This document shows, piece by piece, positions 18,058 through 28,287 of a stretch of DNA of 64,000 nt (position 1 is the stretch's first letter; each line of letters starts with the position of its first letter). The position numbers and the translations under genes are program-made. Below the pieces are notes generated by a model. It was given only the letters and a program-made list of their open reading frames with translations, was not told where the DNA came from and did no database searches. Location: positions 62,001 to 126,000 of the forward strand of contig NZ_JAPDOG010000013.1 in NCBI RefSeq assembly GCF_026013545.1. Reading direction: 5' to 3'. Origin of the DNA: Defluviimonas salinarum (GTDB lineage Bacteria; Pseudomonadota; Alphaproteobacteria; Rhodobacterales; Rhodobacteraceae).

Positions 18058-18073
18058 TAAAATCGCTATTTTA
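18058..18073. promoter_or_regulatory. LysR-type operator candidate between phnW and its regulator
   Basis: TAAAAT-CGCT-ATTTTA (18058-18073) is a perfect 6-bp inverted repeat with four central bases, in the AT-rich divergent gap. It contains the T-N11-A pattern (TAAAATCGCTATT-type spacing) of LysR sites. It lies 63 bases upstream of the phnW start and 136 upstream of the regulator start. Confidence 0.5.
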
Positions 18074-18208
18074 GATTGATGTATAAGGCTAACTTATTCT
18101 TTGCTCAGTCGGCCCCTGCGACCGCGAGACGCGTAAGCGTTGCAACCCATAAACCGGGTCGTTAGCATCCCCGCAAACATAATCCTTCCCGATAAGGCCG
18201 CGGTTCCC

Positions 18209-19081
18209 ATGCGCTATGTCCAGCTTCGGGCCTTCCACTATGTGGCAATCTGCGGCGGCTTCTCGCGCGCGGCCGAGGAACTGTACCTCACGCAGCCCGC
18301 AATCTCCGACCAGGTGCGCAAGCTCGAGGAGGAATACGACGTCCTGCTCTTCAACCGGCACAAGAAGCAGGTCGTTATGACCTCGGCCGGCGAGCGCCTG
18401 CTCGAGATCACCCGGCGGCTCTTTGACCAGGAGCAGCAGGCGCTCGAGCTTTTGTCCGAGAGCCGCGCCCTGCGCTCGGGGACCCTGCAGATCGTCGCCG
18501 ACAGCGCGCACCATCTCTTGCACATACTAGGCCCGTTCCGCGAACGCTATCCGGGCGTCAGGATCAACGTCCGCGCCGGCAACACCGAGACCGTCATCCA
18601 GAGCCTTTACAATTACGAGTCCGACATCGGCGTCATCGGAGAGATCCCGCGCAGCCGCGACTTTCAGCATCTGCAGCTGATCTCCACGCCGATCGTGGCC
18701 TTCGTCGCCACCCACCACCCGCTTGCGCGGGTTCCGTCGTTCAGCTTCGACGAGCTCGCGCGCCATCCGCTGGTGTTCCGCGAGCAGGGCTCGCGCACCC
18801 GCAAGAAGCTCGAGGAAGCCGCGACGGCGGCCGGTGTCGCGCTGGTGCCGGCGATCGAGGCCGAGGGCCGCGAGGCGGTGCGCGAGATCGTCGCCTCGGG
18901 CGCGGGCGTCGGCTTCGTCTCGGCGGCGGAGTTCGGCGAGGACGCGCGGCTGGTGCGGATCCCGCTGATAGGAGCGGAGGCGATCGGCATGGACGAGGCG
19001 CTGATCTGCCTGCGCGAGCGCAGCGGCGGCAAGCTCGTCCGGGCCTTCTTCGAGATCGCCCGCGGCGTGGCCCTACGCTGA
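18209..19081 (+). CDS. phnR: LysR-family regulator of AEP catabolism
   Basis: A 290-residue LysR-type transcription factor. An N-terminal winged helix-turn-helix (about 3-62; [20 protein letters not shown] and [15 protein letters not shown]) precedes a type-2 periplasmic-binding-like effector domain (90-290). It starts at ATG 18209 ([12 protein letters not shown]), the family's usual beginning, although a longer frame opens at 18140. It is divergent from phnW, so the natural reading is AEP- or pathway-responsive control of phnWAY-pbfA from the palindrome between them. The symbol is by analogy with PhnR regulators. Confidence 0.82.
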   Translation: MRYVQLRAFHYVAICGGFSRAAEELYLTQPAISDQVRKLEEEYDVLLFNRHKKQVVMTSAGERLLEITRRLFDQEQQALELLSESRALRSGTLQIVADSAHHLLHILGPFRERYPGVRINVRAGNTETVIQSLYNYESDIGVIGEIPRSRDFQHLQLISTPIVAFVATHHPLARVPSFSFDELARHPLVFREQGSRTRKKLEEAATAAGVALVPAIEAEGREAVREIVASGAGVGFVSAAEFGEDARLVRIPLIGAEAIGMDEALICLRERSGGKLVRAFFEIARGVALR

Positions 19082-19179
19082 GACAAGGCCGGGCGCACAC
19101 ACGATTTCGTCAAGGCATTGGCAATACCCCCCGCCGGATCCCACATTCGGCAGGACCGCAGCGACAGGAAAGGACCGCA

Positions 19180-19626
19180 ATGGCCTACCGCAAGTCCCCC
19201 GAGGCGATCGCCCGCCTCACGCCGGAACAGTACCGCGTCACCCAGGAGAATGGCACCGAGCGCCCCTTCACCGGCGAATACAACAGCACGAAGGAACCGG
19301 GCATCTATGTCGACATCGTCTCGGGCGAACCGCTCTTCGCCTCGTCCGACAAGTTCGAATCCGGCTGCGGCTGGCCGAGCTTCACCAAGCCGATCGTGCC
19401 CGCGAACGTGACCGAGCTGCGCGACATGAGCCACGGCATGATCCGCACCGAGGTGCGCTCGGCCCACGGCGACAGCCATCTCGGCCATGTCTTTCCCGAC
19501 GGGCCGCGCGACCGCGGCGGCTTGCGCTACTGCATCAATTCCGCGAGCCTGCGGTTCATTCCGCGCGCCGAGATGGAGGCGGCGGGCTACGGTGACTATC
19601 TCGACCAGGTGGAGGACGTGACATGA
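19180..19626 (+). CDS. msrB: Peptide-methionine (R)-S-oxide reductase
   Basis: A 148-residue MsrB. The catalytic Cys is in [14 protein letters not shown] and the probable resolving Cys in [25 protein letters not shown] is the substrate-binding stretch. The two CxxC zinc pairs found in many MsrB proteins are absent, so this is a zinc-free form. There is no signal peptide, so it acts in the cytosol. AAAGGA precedes ATG 19180. The stop overlaps the msrA start (ATGA), so the two reductases for R- and S-methionine sulfoxide are coupled. Confidence 0.93.
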   Translation: MAYRKSPEAIARLTPEQYRVTQENGTERPFTGEYNSTKEPGIYVDIVSGEPLFASSDKFESGCGWPSFTKPIVPANVTELRDMSHGMIRTEVRSAHGDSHLGHVFPDGPRDRGGLRYCINSASLRFIPRAEMEAAGYGDYLDQVEDVT

Positions 19627-20129
19627 CCGAACGCGCCATTCTCGCCGGCGGCTGCTTCTGGGGGATGCAGGACCTGGTCCGCAGGCTGCCCGGCGTCGTC
19701 GCGACCCGTGTGGGCTATACCGGCGGCGACGTGCCGAACGCGACCTACCGCGACCACGGCAGCCATGCCGAGGGGATCGAGATCCTCTTCGACCCCGACC
19801 GGATCAGCTACCGGCGGATTCTCGAGTTCTTCTTCCAGATCCACGACCCGACGACGAAGGACCGGCAGGGCAACGACCGCGGCGCGAGCTATCGCTCGGG
19901 CATTTACTACCTCTCCGAGGCGCAGCGCCAGGTCGCCGAGGACACGATCGCGGACGTCGATGCCTCCGGCCTCTGGCCGGGGCCGGTGGTCACCGAGGTC
20001 AGGCCCGCCGGCCCGTTCTGGGAGGCAGAGGCGGAGCATCAGGACTACCTGCAGCGGTTCCCGAGCGGCTATACCTGCCACTTCCCGCGCCCCGACTGGG
20101 TCCTGCCGAAGCGCGACGCCGCCGAGTGA
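19623..20129 (+). CDS. msrA: Peptide-methionine (S)-S-oxide reductase
   Basis: A 168-residue MsrA with the active-site GGCFWG motif at residues 9-14, the GYTGG stretch and the conserved [12 protein letters not shown] segment. It reduces the S form of methionine sulfoxide in proteins. It begins at the ATGA shared with the msrB stop. A hairpin follows. Confidence 0.93.
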   Translation: MTERAILAGGCFWGMQDLVRRLPGVVATRVGYTGGDVPNATYRDHGSHAEGIEILFDPDRISYRRILEFFFQIHDPTTKDRQGNDRGASYRSGIYYLSEAQRQVAEDTIADVDASGLWPGPVVTEVRPAGPFWEAEAEHQDYLQRFPSGYTCHFPRPDWVLPKRDAAE

Positions 20130-20154
20130 GCCGCGGGGCCTGCCGGAATGAAAG

Positions 20155-20178
20155 AAGGCCCCGCCGTGGCGGGGCCTT
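20155..20178. terminator. Bidirectional terminator between msrA and the BMP gene
   Basis: AAGGCCCCG (20155-20163) pairs with CGGGGCCTT (20170-20178), extendable by GCC/GGC-type bases. It lies between the convergent ends of msrA and the BMP-family gene. Confidence 0.75.
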
Positions 20179-20205
20179 CGCGCCTTCCGTGAGTCCGTGG
20201 CGCGG

Positions 20206-21291
20206 TTACTGCGGGATCTCGCCCTCGATCCCCTCGACGTAGAAGTTCATCCCCGACAGCGTCGCGTCGTCGGCGGCCTCGCCCTCGGCGAGCCATGCCG
20301 AGCCGTCCTGCTTGTTCAGGGGCCCGCTGAACGGGTGGTATTCGCCCGAACCGATCTTGTCGCGCAGCGCCATCGCCTCGTCCCTGACCTCGGCCGGCAC
20401 CTCGTCGGAGATCTCGCCGATCACCACCTCGCCGTCGCCGATGCCCTTCCAGCTCGCCAGCGGCTCCCAGGTGCCGTCGATCACCGCCTGGGTGCGCTCG
20501 ATGTAATAGGGCGCCCAGTTGTCGATGATCGACGAGATCCGCGGCTTCGGCGCATAGGCGGTCATGTCGGAGGCCTGGCCGAAGGCATAGACGCCGGCTT
20601 CCTGCGCCTTGGCCATCACGGCCGTGGAGTCGGTGTGCTGCATCAGCACGTCGACGCCCTCGGCGATGAGCGCCGAGGCCGCGTCGGCCTCCTTCGCCGG
20701 GTCGAACCAGGTATAGACCCAGACCACCTTCATCTGCGCGTCGGGGTTGACCTTCTTGGCGTGGATATAGGCCGAGTTGATGCCCTGGATCACTTCCGGG
20801 ATCGGGAACGAGGCGATGTAGCCGATCTTGCCCGTCTTGCTCATCCGCCCCGCGATCGTGCCGATCACCGCGCGGCCCTCGTAGAAGCGGGCGTCATAGG
20901 TCGCGACGTTCGGCGCCTGCTTGTAGCCGGTCGCGTGCTCGAACTTGATGTCGGGGAATTTCTGCGCGACGTTCAGCGTCGCGTCCATGAAGCCGAAGGA
21001 CGTGGTGAAGATCAGCTTGTGGCCGGAAAGCGCGAGCTGGGTGATCGCGCGCTCGGCATCGGCGCCTTCCGGCACGTTCTCGATGAAGGTCGTCTCCACC
21101 GCGTCGCCGAAATGCTCCTCGACCGCGAGCCGGCCCTGGTCGTGCTGGTAGGTCCAGCCGCCGTCGCCCGGCACGCCGACATAGATGAAGCCGACCTTGA
21201 GCGGATCCTGCGCGAGGGCGGCACCGGCGAGGCCGAGGCCGAGCGCCGTTCCCGCAATCGCCGACGTGGCAAGGAACTGTCTGCGTTTCAT
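20206..21291 (-). CDS. BMP-family nucleoside/purine ABC transporter substrate-binding protein
   Basis: A 361-residue periplasmic protein of the Med/BmpA (basic membrane protein) family, the usual binding protein of nucleoside or purine importers. The signal MKRRQFLATSAIAGTALGLG has a twin-arginine look (RRQFL). The family stretches GGWTYQHDQG, FTTSFGFMDA and GKIGYIASFPIPEVIQG are present. It is the last gene of a seven-gene operon with xdhABC, which makes xanthine, hypoxanthine or a related purine the likely ligand. Confidence 0.87.
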   Translation of the reverse strand: MKRRQFLATSAIAGTALGLGLAGAALAQDPLKVGFIYVGVPGDGGWTYQHDQGRLAVEEHFGDAVETTFIENVPEGADAERAITQLALSGHKLIFTTSFGFMDATLNVAQKFPDIKFEHATGYKQAPNVATYDARFYEGRAVIGTIAGRMSKTGKIGYIASFPIPEVIQGINSAYIHAKKVNPDAQMKVVWVYTWFDPAKEADAASALIAEGVDVLMQHTDSTAVMAKAQEAGVYAFGQASDMTAYAPKPRISSIIDNWAPYYIERTQAVIDGTWEPLASWKGIGDGEVVIGEISDEVPAEVRDEAMALRDKIGSGEYHPFSGPLNKQDGSAWLAEGEAADDATLSGMNFYVEGIEGEIPQ

Positions 21292-21338
21292 ATCGTTACT
21301 CCCTGTGAATGGGCTTCATGGCCCGGTTTGGCTTCGCC

Positions 21339-22271
21339 TCAATGCGAGGCATGGAACACCCGGCCGAGTGCGGCGGGGGCGGCAAGCGTCGCCCTCCCGC
21401 GCGGGGCCGACATGATGACAAGCACGATGATCGTTATCAGATAGGGCGCCATCGACAAGACCTGCACCGGGATCGCGATGCCGGCCGCCTGAAGACGGAG
21501 CTGCAGCACCGTGACCCCGCCGAAGAGATAGGCGCCAAGCAGCACCCGCTCGGCCTTCCACGAGGCGAAGACGACGATGGCGAGCGCGATCCAGCCGGCG
21601 CCGGCGGTCATGCCCTCGGTCCATTGCGGGACCCGCACGAGGCTCAGATAGGCGCCGCCGAGCCCGGCGAGCGCGCCGCCGAACATCAGGGCCGCGATCC
21701 GCACCCGGATCACCCGGTAGCCGAGCGCATGGGCGGCGTCATGGCTTTCGCCCACCGCGCGCAGGATCAGCCCGGCACGGGTGTACTTCAGGAACGCCCA
21801 GGTGCCGCCGACGAGCAGGAGCGAGAGATAGACCACCCAGTCGTGGTTGAAGAGGATCGGCCCGAGCCCGGGAATGTCCGAAAGCGGCCCCATGTCGATC
21901 TTCGCCGTCGGCGGCGGCTTGATCCCCTGGTAGCCCTGGCCCATCAGCGCCGAGAGCCCGAGGCCGAAGAGCGTCAGCGCCAGACCCGTCGCCACCTGGT
22001 TGGACAGGAGGTACTGGGTCAGGAGCGCGAAGAGGAGCGCCATCACCGCGCCGCCCACGGCCGCCGCCATGAAGCCGACGAACGGGCTCTCCGTCGCCAC
22101 CGCCGCGGCGAAGCCGGAGATCGCGCCGATGATCATCATCCCCTCGACCCCGAGATTGAGGACGCCGGATTTCTCGGCGACCATCTCGCCCGTCGCCGCA
22201 AGAAGGATCGGTGTTGCCGCGACCATCATCGAGGCGATGAGAAGAACGATGTCGATACCGCCGATAACCAT
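21339..22271 (-). CDS. Nucleoside/purine ABC transporter permease (second subunit)
   Basis: A 310-residue inner-membrane permease of the BPD_transp_2 (branched amino acid/ribose/nucleoside) class, with about eight or nine helices. NLGVEGMMIIGAISGFAAA is the hallmark NLG-EG loop of NupC-type subunits. Its ATG shares one base with the stop of the preceding permease (TGATG), indicating coupled translation of the pair. Confidence 0.88.
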   Translation of the reverse strand: MVIGGIDIVLLIASMMVAATPILLAATGEMVAEKSGVLNLGVEGMMIIGAISGFAAAVATESPFVGFMAAAVGGAVMALLFALLTQYLLSNQVATGLALTLFGLGLSALMGQGYQGIKPPPTAKIDMGPLSDIPGLGPILFNHDWVVYLSLLLVGGTWAFLKYTRAGLILRAVGESHDAAHALGYRVIRVRIAALMFGGALAGLGGAYLSLVRVPQWTEGMTAGAGWIALAIVVFASWKAERVLLGAYLFGGVTVLQLRLQAAGIAIPVQVLSMAPYLITIIVLVIMSAPRGRATLAAPAALGRVFHASH

Positions 22272-23347
22272 CAGATCAGCCCCCCGATGCGGATGCGGAA
22301 ATTTGTGAGAAGGTCCAGGGCCAGCAGGAAGAAGAGAAGCATCCCCTGGAAGGCCTGGATCGCTGCGAGCGGCAGGCTGAGCGAAAGCTGCGCCATTTCG
22401 CCACCGATATAGGTCAGCGCCATCAGAAGCCCCGCGAGCAGGATGCCGACCGGATGCAGCCGCCCGAGGAAGGCCACGATGATCGCGGTGAAGCCGTAGC
22501 CGACGTTGAAGCTGTCGGTGATCTGCCCGCCCGGACCGGCGACCTCGAAGATCCCCGCGAGCCCCGCGAGCGCGCCCGAGATGCCGAGACAGATCGCGAC
22601 GAGCGTGTTGGGGTTGACGCCGGCGAACCGCGCCGCCCGTGGCGCCTGCCCCGCGACGGAGATCTGGAAGCCGAGAATGTGGCGGTTGAGAAGGATATAG
22701 GCGCCGATCACCGCGAGGAATGCCGTCACCACGCCCCAGTGCAGCCCGGTATTGGCGATCAGGTCGGCATTATGGGCCGAGGGGTACTGCTGCAGGTTGC
22801 GGCTCCCCGGGAAGCCGAAGCCCTCGGGGTTCTTCAAGGGTCCGAAGGCCAGGGTCGAGAGAATGTTCTCGGCCACATAGACCAGCATCAGCGAGACAAG
22901 GATCTCGTTCGTGCCGAAGCGGATCTTCAGAAGCGCCGGGATCATCGCCCAGATGAAGCCGCCGATCGCTCCGGCGATGATCATCGCCGGGAACAGCAGG
23001 AAGCTCTCCGCCGGATAGGCCGCGAGCGCCACGGACCCGCCACAGAGCGCGCCCATGATGTACTGGCCTTCCGCGCCGATGTTCCAGACCGCCGCCCGGA
23101 AGCCGAGGCTCAGGCCGATCGCGATGAGGATGAGCGGGCCGGCCTTCACCAGAAGCTGCGGCCGGAAATAGCTCGCATTGGCGCCGAACAGCGGCTCCCA
23201 GAAGATCGCCTTGATGGCGAGCACCGGGTCCTTGCCGAGCATGGCGAAGAGCATGCCGCCCGCGATCATCGTCAGGATGACGGCGAGGACCGGCGTGCCC
23301 CAGGACCAGAAGGTCGAGGGGGTCGGGCGTTTCTCAAGCCTGAACAT
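22271..23347 (-). CDS. Nucleoside/purine ABC transporter permease (first subunit)
   Basis: A 358-residue permease of the same BPD_transp_2 class, with about nine helices and the loop NIGAEGQYIMGAL. GGAGGTG precedes ATG 23347. The start lies inside the last codons of the ATPase gene (14-base overlap). With the second permease it should form a heterodimeric channel. Confidence 0.88.
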   Translation of the reverse strand: MFRLEKRPTPSTFWSWGTPVLAVILTMIAGGMLFAMLGKDPVLAIKAIFWEPLFGANASYFRPQLLVKAGPLILIAIGLSLGFRAAVWNIGAEGQYIMGALCGGSVALAAYPAESFLLFPAMIIAGAIGGFIWAMIPALLKIRFGTNEILVSLMLVYVAENILSTLAFGPLKNPEGFGFPGSRNLQQYPSAHNADLIANTGLHWGVVTAFLAVIGAYILLNRHILGFQISVAGQAPRAARFAGVNPNTLVAICLGISGALAGLAGIFEVAGPGGQITDSFNVGYGFTAIIVAFLGRLHPVGILLAGLLMALTYIGGEMAQLSLSLPLAAIQAFQGMLLFFLLALDLLTNFRIRIGGLI

Positions 23348-24935
23348 GGTGCACCTCCGCTTCATGCATGCCATGCGCCCCGCCGAGCATCAGGCCAATC
23401 TCGTCGATGGTCAGTCCCTGCGTCGGGACCGGGGCCGACAGCCGGCCCTCGTTCAGCGCCGCGAAGCGGTCGGCGATCTCCATGATCTCGTCGATGTCCT
23501 GGCTGATCACCACGACCGCCGCGCCCTTGGCCGCACGGTTCAGGAGCGCCTGCCGGATGAAGGCCGCGGCCGCGGCATCGACGCCCCAGGTCGGCTGGTT
23601 GACGATGATCACCTCCGGCTCCTGCATGATCTCGCGCCCGAGCACGAACTTCTGCAGGTTACCGCCCGAGAGCGCGCGCGCCGCCGTGCCGATGCCGGGG
23701 GTCCGGACGTCGAAGGTCTTGACCACTTCCTCGGCGAAGCGCCGGGTGCCGGCCCAGTCGATGAAGCCGTTCTTCGTCAGCTGTTTGCGGACCGCGCCCG
23801 AAAGAAGCGCGTTCTCCATCAGGCTCAGGTCCGGCACTGCGGCATGGCCCAAGCGTTCCTCGGGCGCGGTGCAGAGCCCCGCCTTGCGGCGCTCGTTCGG
23901 CCCGAGGTCGCCGACGTCGAGCCCGTTGATCTGCACGCAGTCGCGCGGCGTCTTCACCTCGCCCGACAGGGCCAGCAGAAGCTCGTCCTGGCCGTTCCCG
24001 GCGACGCCGCCGATGCCCAGGACCTCGCCCTGCCGGACCTCGAAGCCGATCTCGCGCAGGCTGGTGCCGAAGGCGCTCGGCGCCGGGACCGAGAGGTTGC
24101 GCACCTGCAGCGCCACCGGGCCGGGGTTGATCGGCGCCCGCTGGGGCGCGTTCAACTCCGCGCCGACCATCATCTCGGCCATCTCGCGCGCGGTGCTGTC
24201 CCTCGGCGTGCAGGTGCCCACGACCTTGCCGCGCCGCAGGATCGTCGCCTCGTCGCAGAGGGCTTTGATCTCTTCCAGCTTGTGGCTGATGTAGAGGATC
24301 GAGGTCCCCTCCGCCGCGAGCTGCCTGAGCGTTCCGAAGAGGATATTGACCTCCTGCGGGGTGAGCACCGAAGTCGGCTCGTCCATGATCAGGAGCTTCG
24401 GATCCTGAAGGAGACAGCGGATGATCTCCACCCGCTGGCGCTCCCCGGCCGACAGGTCGCCCACCAGCCGCTCGGGGTCCAAGGGCAGGCCGTAGCCTTC
24501 CGAGACCTCGCGGATCCGCCCGGCGAGCTCGCCCATCGGCGGCGGGTTGTCCATGCCCAAGGCCACGTTCTCGGCGACGTTCAGCGCGTCGAAGAGGCTG
24601 AAATGCTGGAACACCATCGCGACGCCGAGGCCCCGCGCCTCGCGCGGTTCGGAGGGCGTGTATTCCTCGCGCCGGAAGGTCATCCTCCCCTCGTCGGGCT
24701 TCACCAGCCCGTAGATCATCTTCACCAGCGTCGACTTGCCCGCGCCGTTCTCGCCCAGAAGCGCGTGGACCTCGCCCTCGCCGATCTGGAACGAGACGTC
24801 ATCATTGGCCTTCACGCCCGGATAGGACTTCGACAGTCCCTCGATCGTCAAAAGCACGTCCCTTGTCATCTCGCGTCTTCCCTCCCGGGGCGCCGTGCGC
24901 CCGGTTTCCTGTTCCTGAAGAGTCTTTCCGGTCAT
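23334..24935 (-). CDS. Nucleoside/purine ABC transporter ATP-binding protein (two ATPase domains)
   Basis: A 533-residue protein with tandem ATPase domains, as in sugar and nucleoside importers. Domain 1 has an intact Walker A (LLGENGAGKSTL), signature LSAGERQRVEI and Walker B LLIMDEPTSVL. Domain 2 has a degenerate P-loop (GIGGVAGNGQDELL), signature ALSGGNLQKF and VIIVNQPTWGVD, where Asn replaces the Walker B Asp as is usual for the second domain. ATG 24935 overlaps the xdhC stop as ATGA and has GGAGGAG upstream; ATG 24869 is an alternative that drops a 22-residue polar lead. Confidence 0.88.
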   Translation of the reverse strand: MTGKTLQEQETGRTAPREGRREMTRDVLLTIEGLSKSYPGVKANDDVSFQIGEGEVHALLGENGAGKSTLVKMIYGLVKPDEGRMTFRREEYTPSEPREARGLGVAMVFQHFSLFDALNVAENVALGMDNPPPMGELAGRIREVSEGYGLPLDPERLVGDLSAGERQRVEIIRCLLQDPKLLIMDEPTSVLTPQEVNILFGTLRQLAAEGTSILYISHKLEEIKALCDEATILRRGKVVGTCTPRDSTAREMAEMMVGAELNAPQRAPINPGPVALQVRNLSVPAPSAFGTSLREIGFEVRQGEVLGIGGVAGNGQDELLLALSGEVKTPRDCVQINGLDVGDLGPNERRKAGLCTAPEERLGHAAVPDLSLMENALLSGAVRKQLTKNGFIDWAGTRRFAEEVVKTFDVRTPGIGTAARALSGGNLQKFVLGREIMQEPEVIIVNQPTWGVDAAAAAFIRQALLNRAAKGAAVVVISQDIDEIMEIADRFAALNEGRLSAPVPTQGLTIDEIGLMLGGAHGMHEAEVHHVQA

Positions 24936-25882
24936 CCCGTCCGCTCCTCCCTCGTTCGGCCCTCGGCCCGGTCCCGGATCAGCTCGGCCGCAACCCCGAC
25001 GGCGATCGCCTGCGGATGCTTGCCGAGTGCCGGATCGCCGATCGGACATCGGATCCGCCCGATCTGCTCCTCGCCGTGACCGAGCGCCTTCAGCCGGCTT
25101 CGGAACCTTGCCCATTTAGTCGCCGATCCGATCAGCCCGAGCCGCCGGAAGCCGTGGCCGAGCAGCCGGTGGCAGAGCTCGAGATCGATGGCGTGCGAAA
25201 AGGTCAGCACCAGGTGCTCCGCCACTGCCGGCGCCTCCGCCACCAGATCGGCGGGGTTCGCAGCCACCCGCTGCACCACGCCCTCCGGTACTTCCGGAAA
25301 CCGCGCCGCATCGGTATCGACCCAGGTGAGCCGGAGGCCGGGCAGGGGCCCGAGCACCGCCACCAGCGCCCGCCCGACATGGCCCGCGCCCCAGATCCAG
25401 ATCTCGCGCTCCGCCATTGCCACCGGCTCCACCATCCAGCCGTGGACGATCCGCGCCACCGGCCGGAACCCCTCGCCGCGCGCCCGGTTGAGGATGCGCC
25501 GCACCGCGAGCGGAGCGTCGCCGCCCGTGCCGGGCAGCGGCCGCGCGACCACGGTCACGTCGCCGACAGCCTCCAGCCGCGCGGCGTCCCAGAGCTCCGA
25601 CAGGAGCGTGACCGCCCCGCCGCAGCACTGGTTCAGCCGAGGCCCGAGCGGCATCCGGTCGACCCGGTCGCCGGTTCCGGCCGCGAGCATCGCCCGCGCC
25701 CGCGCCGCCGCCTCGTATTCGAGCGCGCCGCCGCCGATCGTGCCCTCCTGACCGCCGGCCCAGACCAGCATCGCCGCGCCCGCCTCGCGCGGGGCCGAGC
25801 CCGCAATCTCGGCCACGACGACCCGGATCACCGCGCCATGCGCCGCGACCCTGCGCGCCAGCGCCTGGAGATCGACGCTCAT
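24932..25882 (-). CDS. xdhC: Xanthine dehydrogenase accessory protein XdhC
   Basis: A 316-residue XdhC/CoxI-family protein. In relatives XdhC binds molybdenum cofactor, supports its sulfuration and hands it to the XdhB subunit. The N-terminal domain (about 10-90) includes EGTIGGGALEYEAA and LGPRLNQCCGGAVTLL. The C-terminal Rossmann domain (about 165-300) has IWGAGHVGRALVAVLG. Both ends overlap neighbouring genes by four bases (ATGA), with xdhB upstream and the transporter ATPase downstream. Confidence 0.92.
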   Translation of the reverse strand: MSVDLQALARRVAAHGAVIRVVVAEIAGSAPREAGAAMLVWAGGQEGTIGGGALEYEAAARARAMLAAGTGDRVDRMPLGPRLNQCCGGAVTLLSELWDAARLEAVGDVTVVARPLPGTGGDAPLAVRRILNRARGEGFRPVARIVHGWMVEPVAMAEREIWIWGAGHVGRALVAVLGPLPGLRLTWVDTDAARFPEVPEGVVQRVAANPADLVAEAPAVAEHLVLTFSHAIDLELCHRLLGHGFRRLGLIGSATKWARFRSRLKALGHGEEQIGRIRCPIGDPALGKHPQAIAVGVAAELIRDRAEGRTREERTG

Positions 25883-28287
25883 GCCCCGGTCCCCCGCGCC
25901 CGCTTCACCGCCGCGAGCACCGCCTCCGCCGTCGCCGGCGCCTGCAGGTCGGGCCAGTTCGGCCCGCAGGCGGCGCAGGCATCGGCGAGGGCCGAGAAGA
26001 CCGAGATCCCGTGCATGAAGGGCGGCTCGCCCACCGCCTTCGAGCGGTAGATCGTGTCCTCGCGGTTCTGCCCGTCCCAGAGATCGACGTTGAAGACCCG
26101 GGGCCGGTCGGAACAGGCCGGGATCTTGTAGGTCGAGGGCGCATGCGTCATCAGCCGCCCCTTGTCGTTCCAGACCAGCTCCTCGGTCGTCAGCCAGCCC
26201 GCGCCCTGCACATAGCCGCCCTCGATCTGGCCCTTGTCGATCGCCGGATTGAGGCTCGTGCCGCAGTCATGGAGGATATCGGCCCTGAGGATCCGGTTCT
26301 CGCCGGTGAGCGTGTCGATCACCACCTCCGAGACGGCGGCGCCATAGGCGAAGTAGTAGAACGGCCGGCCGCGCCCCGCCTTCCGGTCCCAGGTGATCTT
26401 CGGGGTGGCGTAGAAGCCCGTGGATGAGAGGCTCACCCGCCCCATGTAGCAGCGCGCAGCGGCCTCCGCGAAGCTCATCTCGTCGCCGCCGACGATGACC
26501 TTGCCGTCCGCGAACCGCACCTTGGCGGGCACCGTCTGATGCTCGCGGGCAAGGTAGTCCGCCATCCGCTCCCGGATCGTGTCGCAGGCCGCCTTCACCG
26601 CCATGCCGTTGAGGTCCGACCCCGAGGAAGCCGCCGTGGCCGAGGTGTTCGGCACCTTCGCGGTATCGGTCGCGGTGATCGCGATCGTCGCCACATCGAC
26701 CCCGAAGGCAGATGCCGCCACCTGGCTCACCTTGCGGAAGAGCCCCTGGCCCATCTCGGTCCCGCCGTGGTTGAGATGGATCGACCCGTCCGAATAGACG
26801 TGCACCAGCGCGCCCGCCTGGTTGAGATGGGTGAGCGTGAACGAGATCCCGAACTTCACCGGTGTCAGCGCGATGCCCTTCTTCAGGATCGGGTTCGCCG
26901 CGTTCCACGCATCGACCGCGGCCTTGCGGCTGGCAAACCCGCTCGTCTCCTCAAGTTTCGCCACCAGCCCGTTGAGGATGAAGTCCTCGACCGGCATGTG
27001 GTAGGGCGTGGTCTGGAACCCCTCCGCCGCCGGTATCTTCGCGTCGGTACGGATCATCGTTTCGGAGCCGCGCGAAACCAGATCGACATCCGGATCATCC
27101 GGGAAGCTCTCATGGCCCGTCTCCGGCGCGGGGGCGACGCGGTCGGTCGCCTCGGCGTAGAAGTTCGCCTTGCGGACCGCGAGCGGGTCGCGCCCGAGCG
27201 CATGGGCGATGTGATCCATCACCCGCTCGATCCCGAGCATGCCCTGCGGGCCCCCGAAGCCGCGATAGGCGGTCGCCGACTGGGTGTTGGTCTTCAGCCG
27301 GTGGCTCTCGATCCGCACGTGGTCGAGGTTGTAGGCATTGTCCGAATGCAGCATCGCCCGGTCCGCGACCGGCAGGCTCAGGTCCTGCGCCCAGCCGCAG
27401 CGCGCGAGCTGCAGGAACTCGATCCCGAGGATCCGGCCCTCCTCGTCGACGCCCGCGCGGTAGGCGATGCGGAAGTCGTGGCGCTTGCCGGTGATCACCA
27501 TGTCGTCGTCGCGGTCATAGCGCATCTTCGCCGGCCGCCCGAGGAGATGCGCGACGAGCGCGCAGGAGACCGCGAGCGCGTTGCCCTGACTCTCCTTGCC
27601 GCCGAAGCCGCCGCCCATGCGGCGGATCTCGACCCGGACAGCGTTCATCGGCAGGCCGATCGCCTCGGCGACCTTGTGCTGGATCTCGGTCGGGTGCTGG
27701 GTCGAGGACTGGACGATCACGCCGCCCTCTGCCGGCAGCGCCAGCGCCGCCTGGCCTTCGAGGTAGAAATGCTCCTGCCCGCCCATCTCGAAGCGGCCCT
27801 CGATCACCCGCGGCGCCCCGGTGATGGCCTTCGCGGCATCGCCCTTGGTCCAGATCACCGGCCCGCCCTCGAAGCGGCTCCCCGCTGCCATCGCGTCATC
27901 GACCGTCAGGAGCGCGGGCAATTCCTTGTACTCGATCTTCCCCTTCCGCGCCGCCTTGCGGGCCGCCAGATGGCTTTCCGCGATGACGAGGAAGATGGGC
28001 TGGCCGACATAATGCACCGTCCCGGTGGCAAGAAGCGGCTCGTCATGGATCGAGGGCGAGACGTCGTTGGCAAAGGGCAGGTCGTCGGCGGTCCAGACCG
28101 CGATCACGCCGGGCGCCGCGCGGGCCTCCGAGAGATCCATCGAAACGATCTCGCCATGCGCGACGGTCGAGATCCCGAAGGCCAGATGCGCCGCGTTCGC
28201 GGGCAGCGGCACGTCGTCGATGTAGCGGGCCGTGCCGCTGACATGCAGCCGGCCGGAATCGTGGGTGACGGGCTTCGCAACGCTCAT
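25879..28287 (-). CDS. xdhB: Xanthine dehydrogenase, molybdopterin-binding subunit
   Basis: An 802-residue large subunit that binds the molybdenum cofactor and hydroxylates hypoxanthine and xanthine to urate. Key segments are [14 protein letters not shown] (cofactor dithiolene region), [14 protein letters not shown] (substrate Arg), [13 protein letters not shown] and the catalytic Glu in [11 protein letters not shown] near residue 752. The length is close to R. capsulatus XDHB. It begins at ATG 28287 in an ATGA overlap with xdhA and ends in another with xdhC. It assembles with XdhA as a heterotetramer. Confidence 0.95.
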   Translation of the reverse strand: MSVAKPVTHDSGRLHVSGTARYIDDVPLPANAAHLAFGISTVAHGEIVSMDLSEARAAPGVIAVWTADDLPFANDVSPSIHDEPLLATGTVHYVGQPIFLVIAESHLAARKAARKGKIEYKELPALLTVDDAMAAGSRFEGGPVIWTKGDAAKAITGAPRVIEGRFEMGGQEHFYLEGQAALALPAEGGVIVQSSTQHPTEIQHKVAEAIGLPMNAVRVEIRRMGGGFGGKESQGNALAVSCALVAHLLGRPAKMRYDRDDDMVITGKRHDFRIAYRAGVDEEGRILGIEFLQLARCGWAQDLSLPVADRAMLHSDNAYNLDHVRIESHRLKTNTQSATAYRGFGGPQGMLGIERVMDHIAHALGRDPLAVRKANFYAEATDRVAPAPETGHESFPDDPDVDLVSRGSETMIRTDAKIPAAEGFQTTPYHMPVEDFILNGLVAKLEETSGFASRKAAVDAWNAANPILKKGIALTPVKFGISFTLTHLNQAGALVHVYSDGSIHLNHGGTEMGQGLFRKVSQVAASAFGVDVATIAITATDTAKVPNTSATAASSGSDLNGMAVKAACDTIRERMADYLAREHQTVPAKVRFADGKVIVGGDEMSFAEAAARCYMGRVSLSSTGFYATPKITWDRKAGRGRPFYYFAYGAAVSEVVIDTLTGENRILRADILHDCGTSLNPAIDKGQIEGGYVQGAGWLTTEELVWNDKGRLMTHAPSTYKIPACSDRPRVFNVDLWDGQNREDTIYRSKAVGEPPFMHGISVFSALADACAACGPNWPDLQAPATAEAVLAAVKRARGTGA

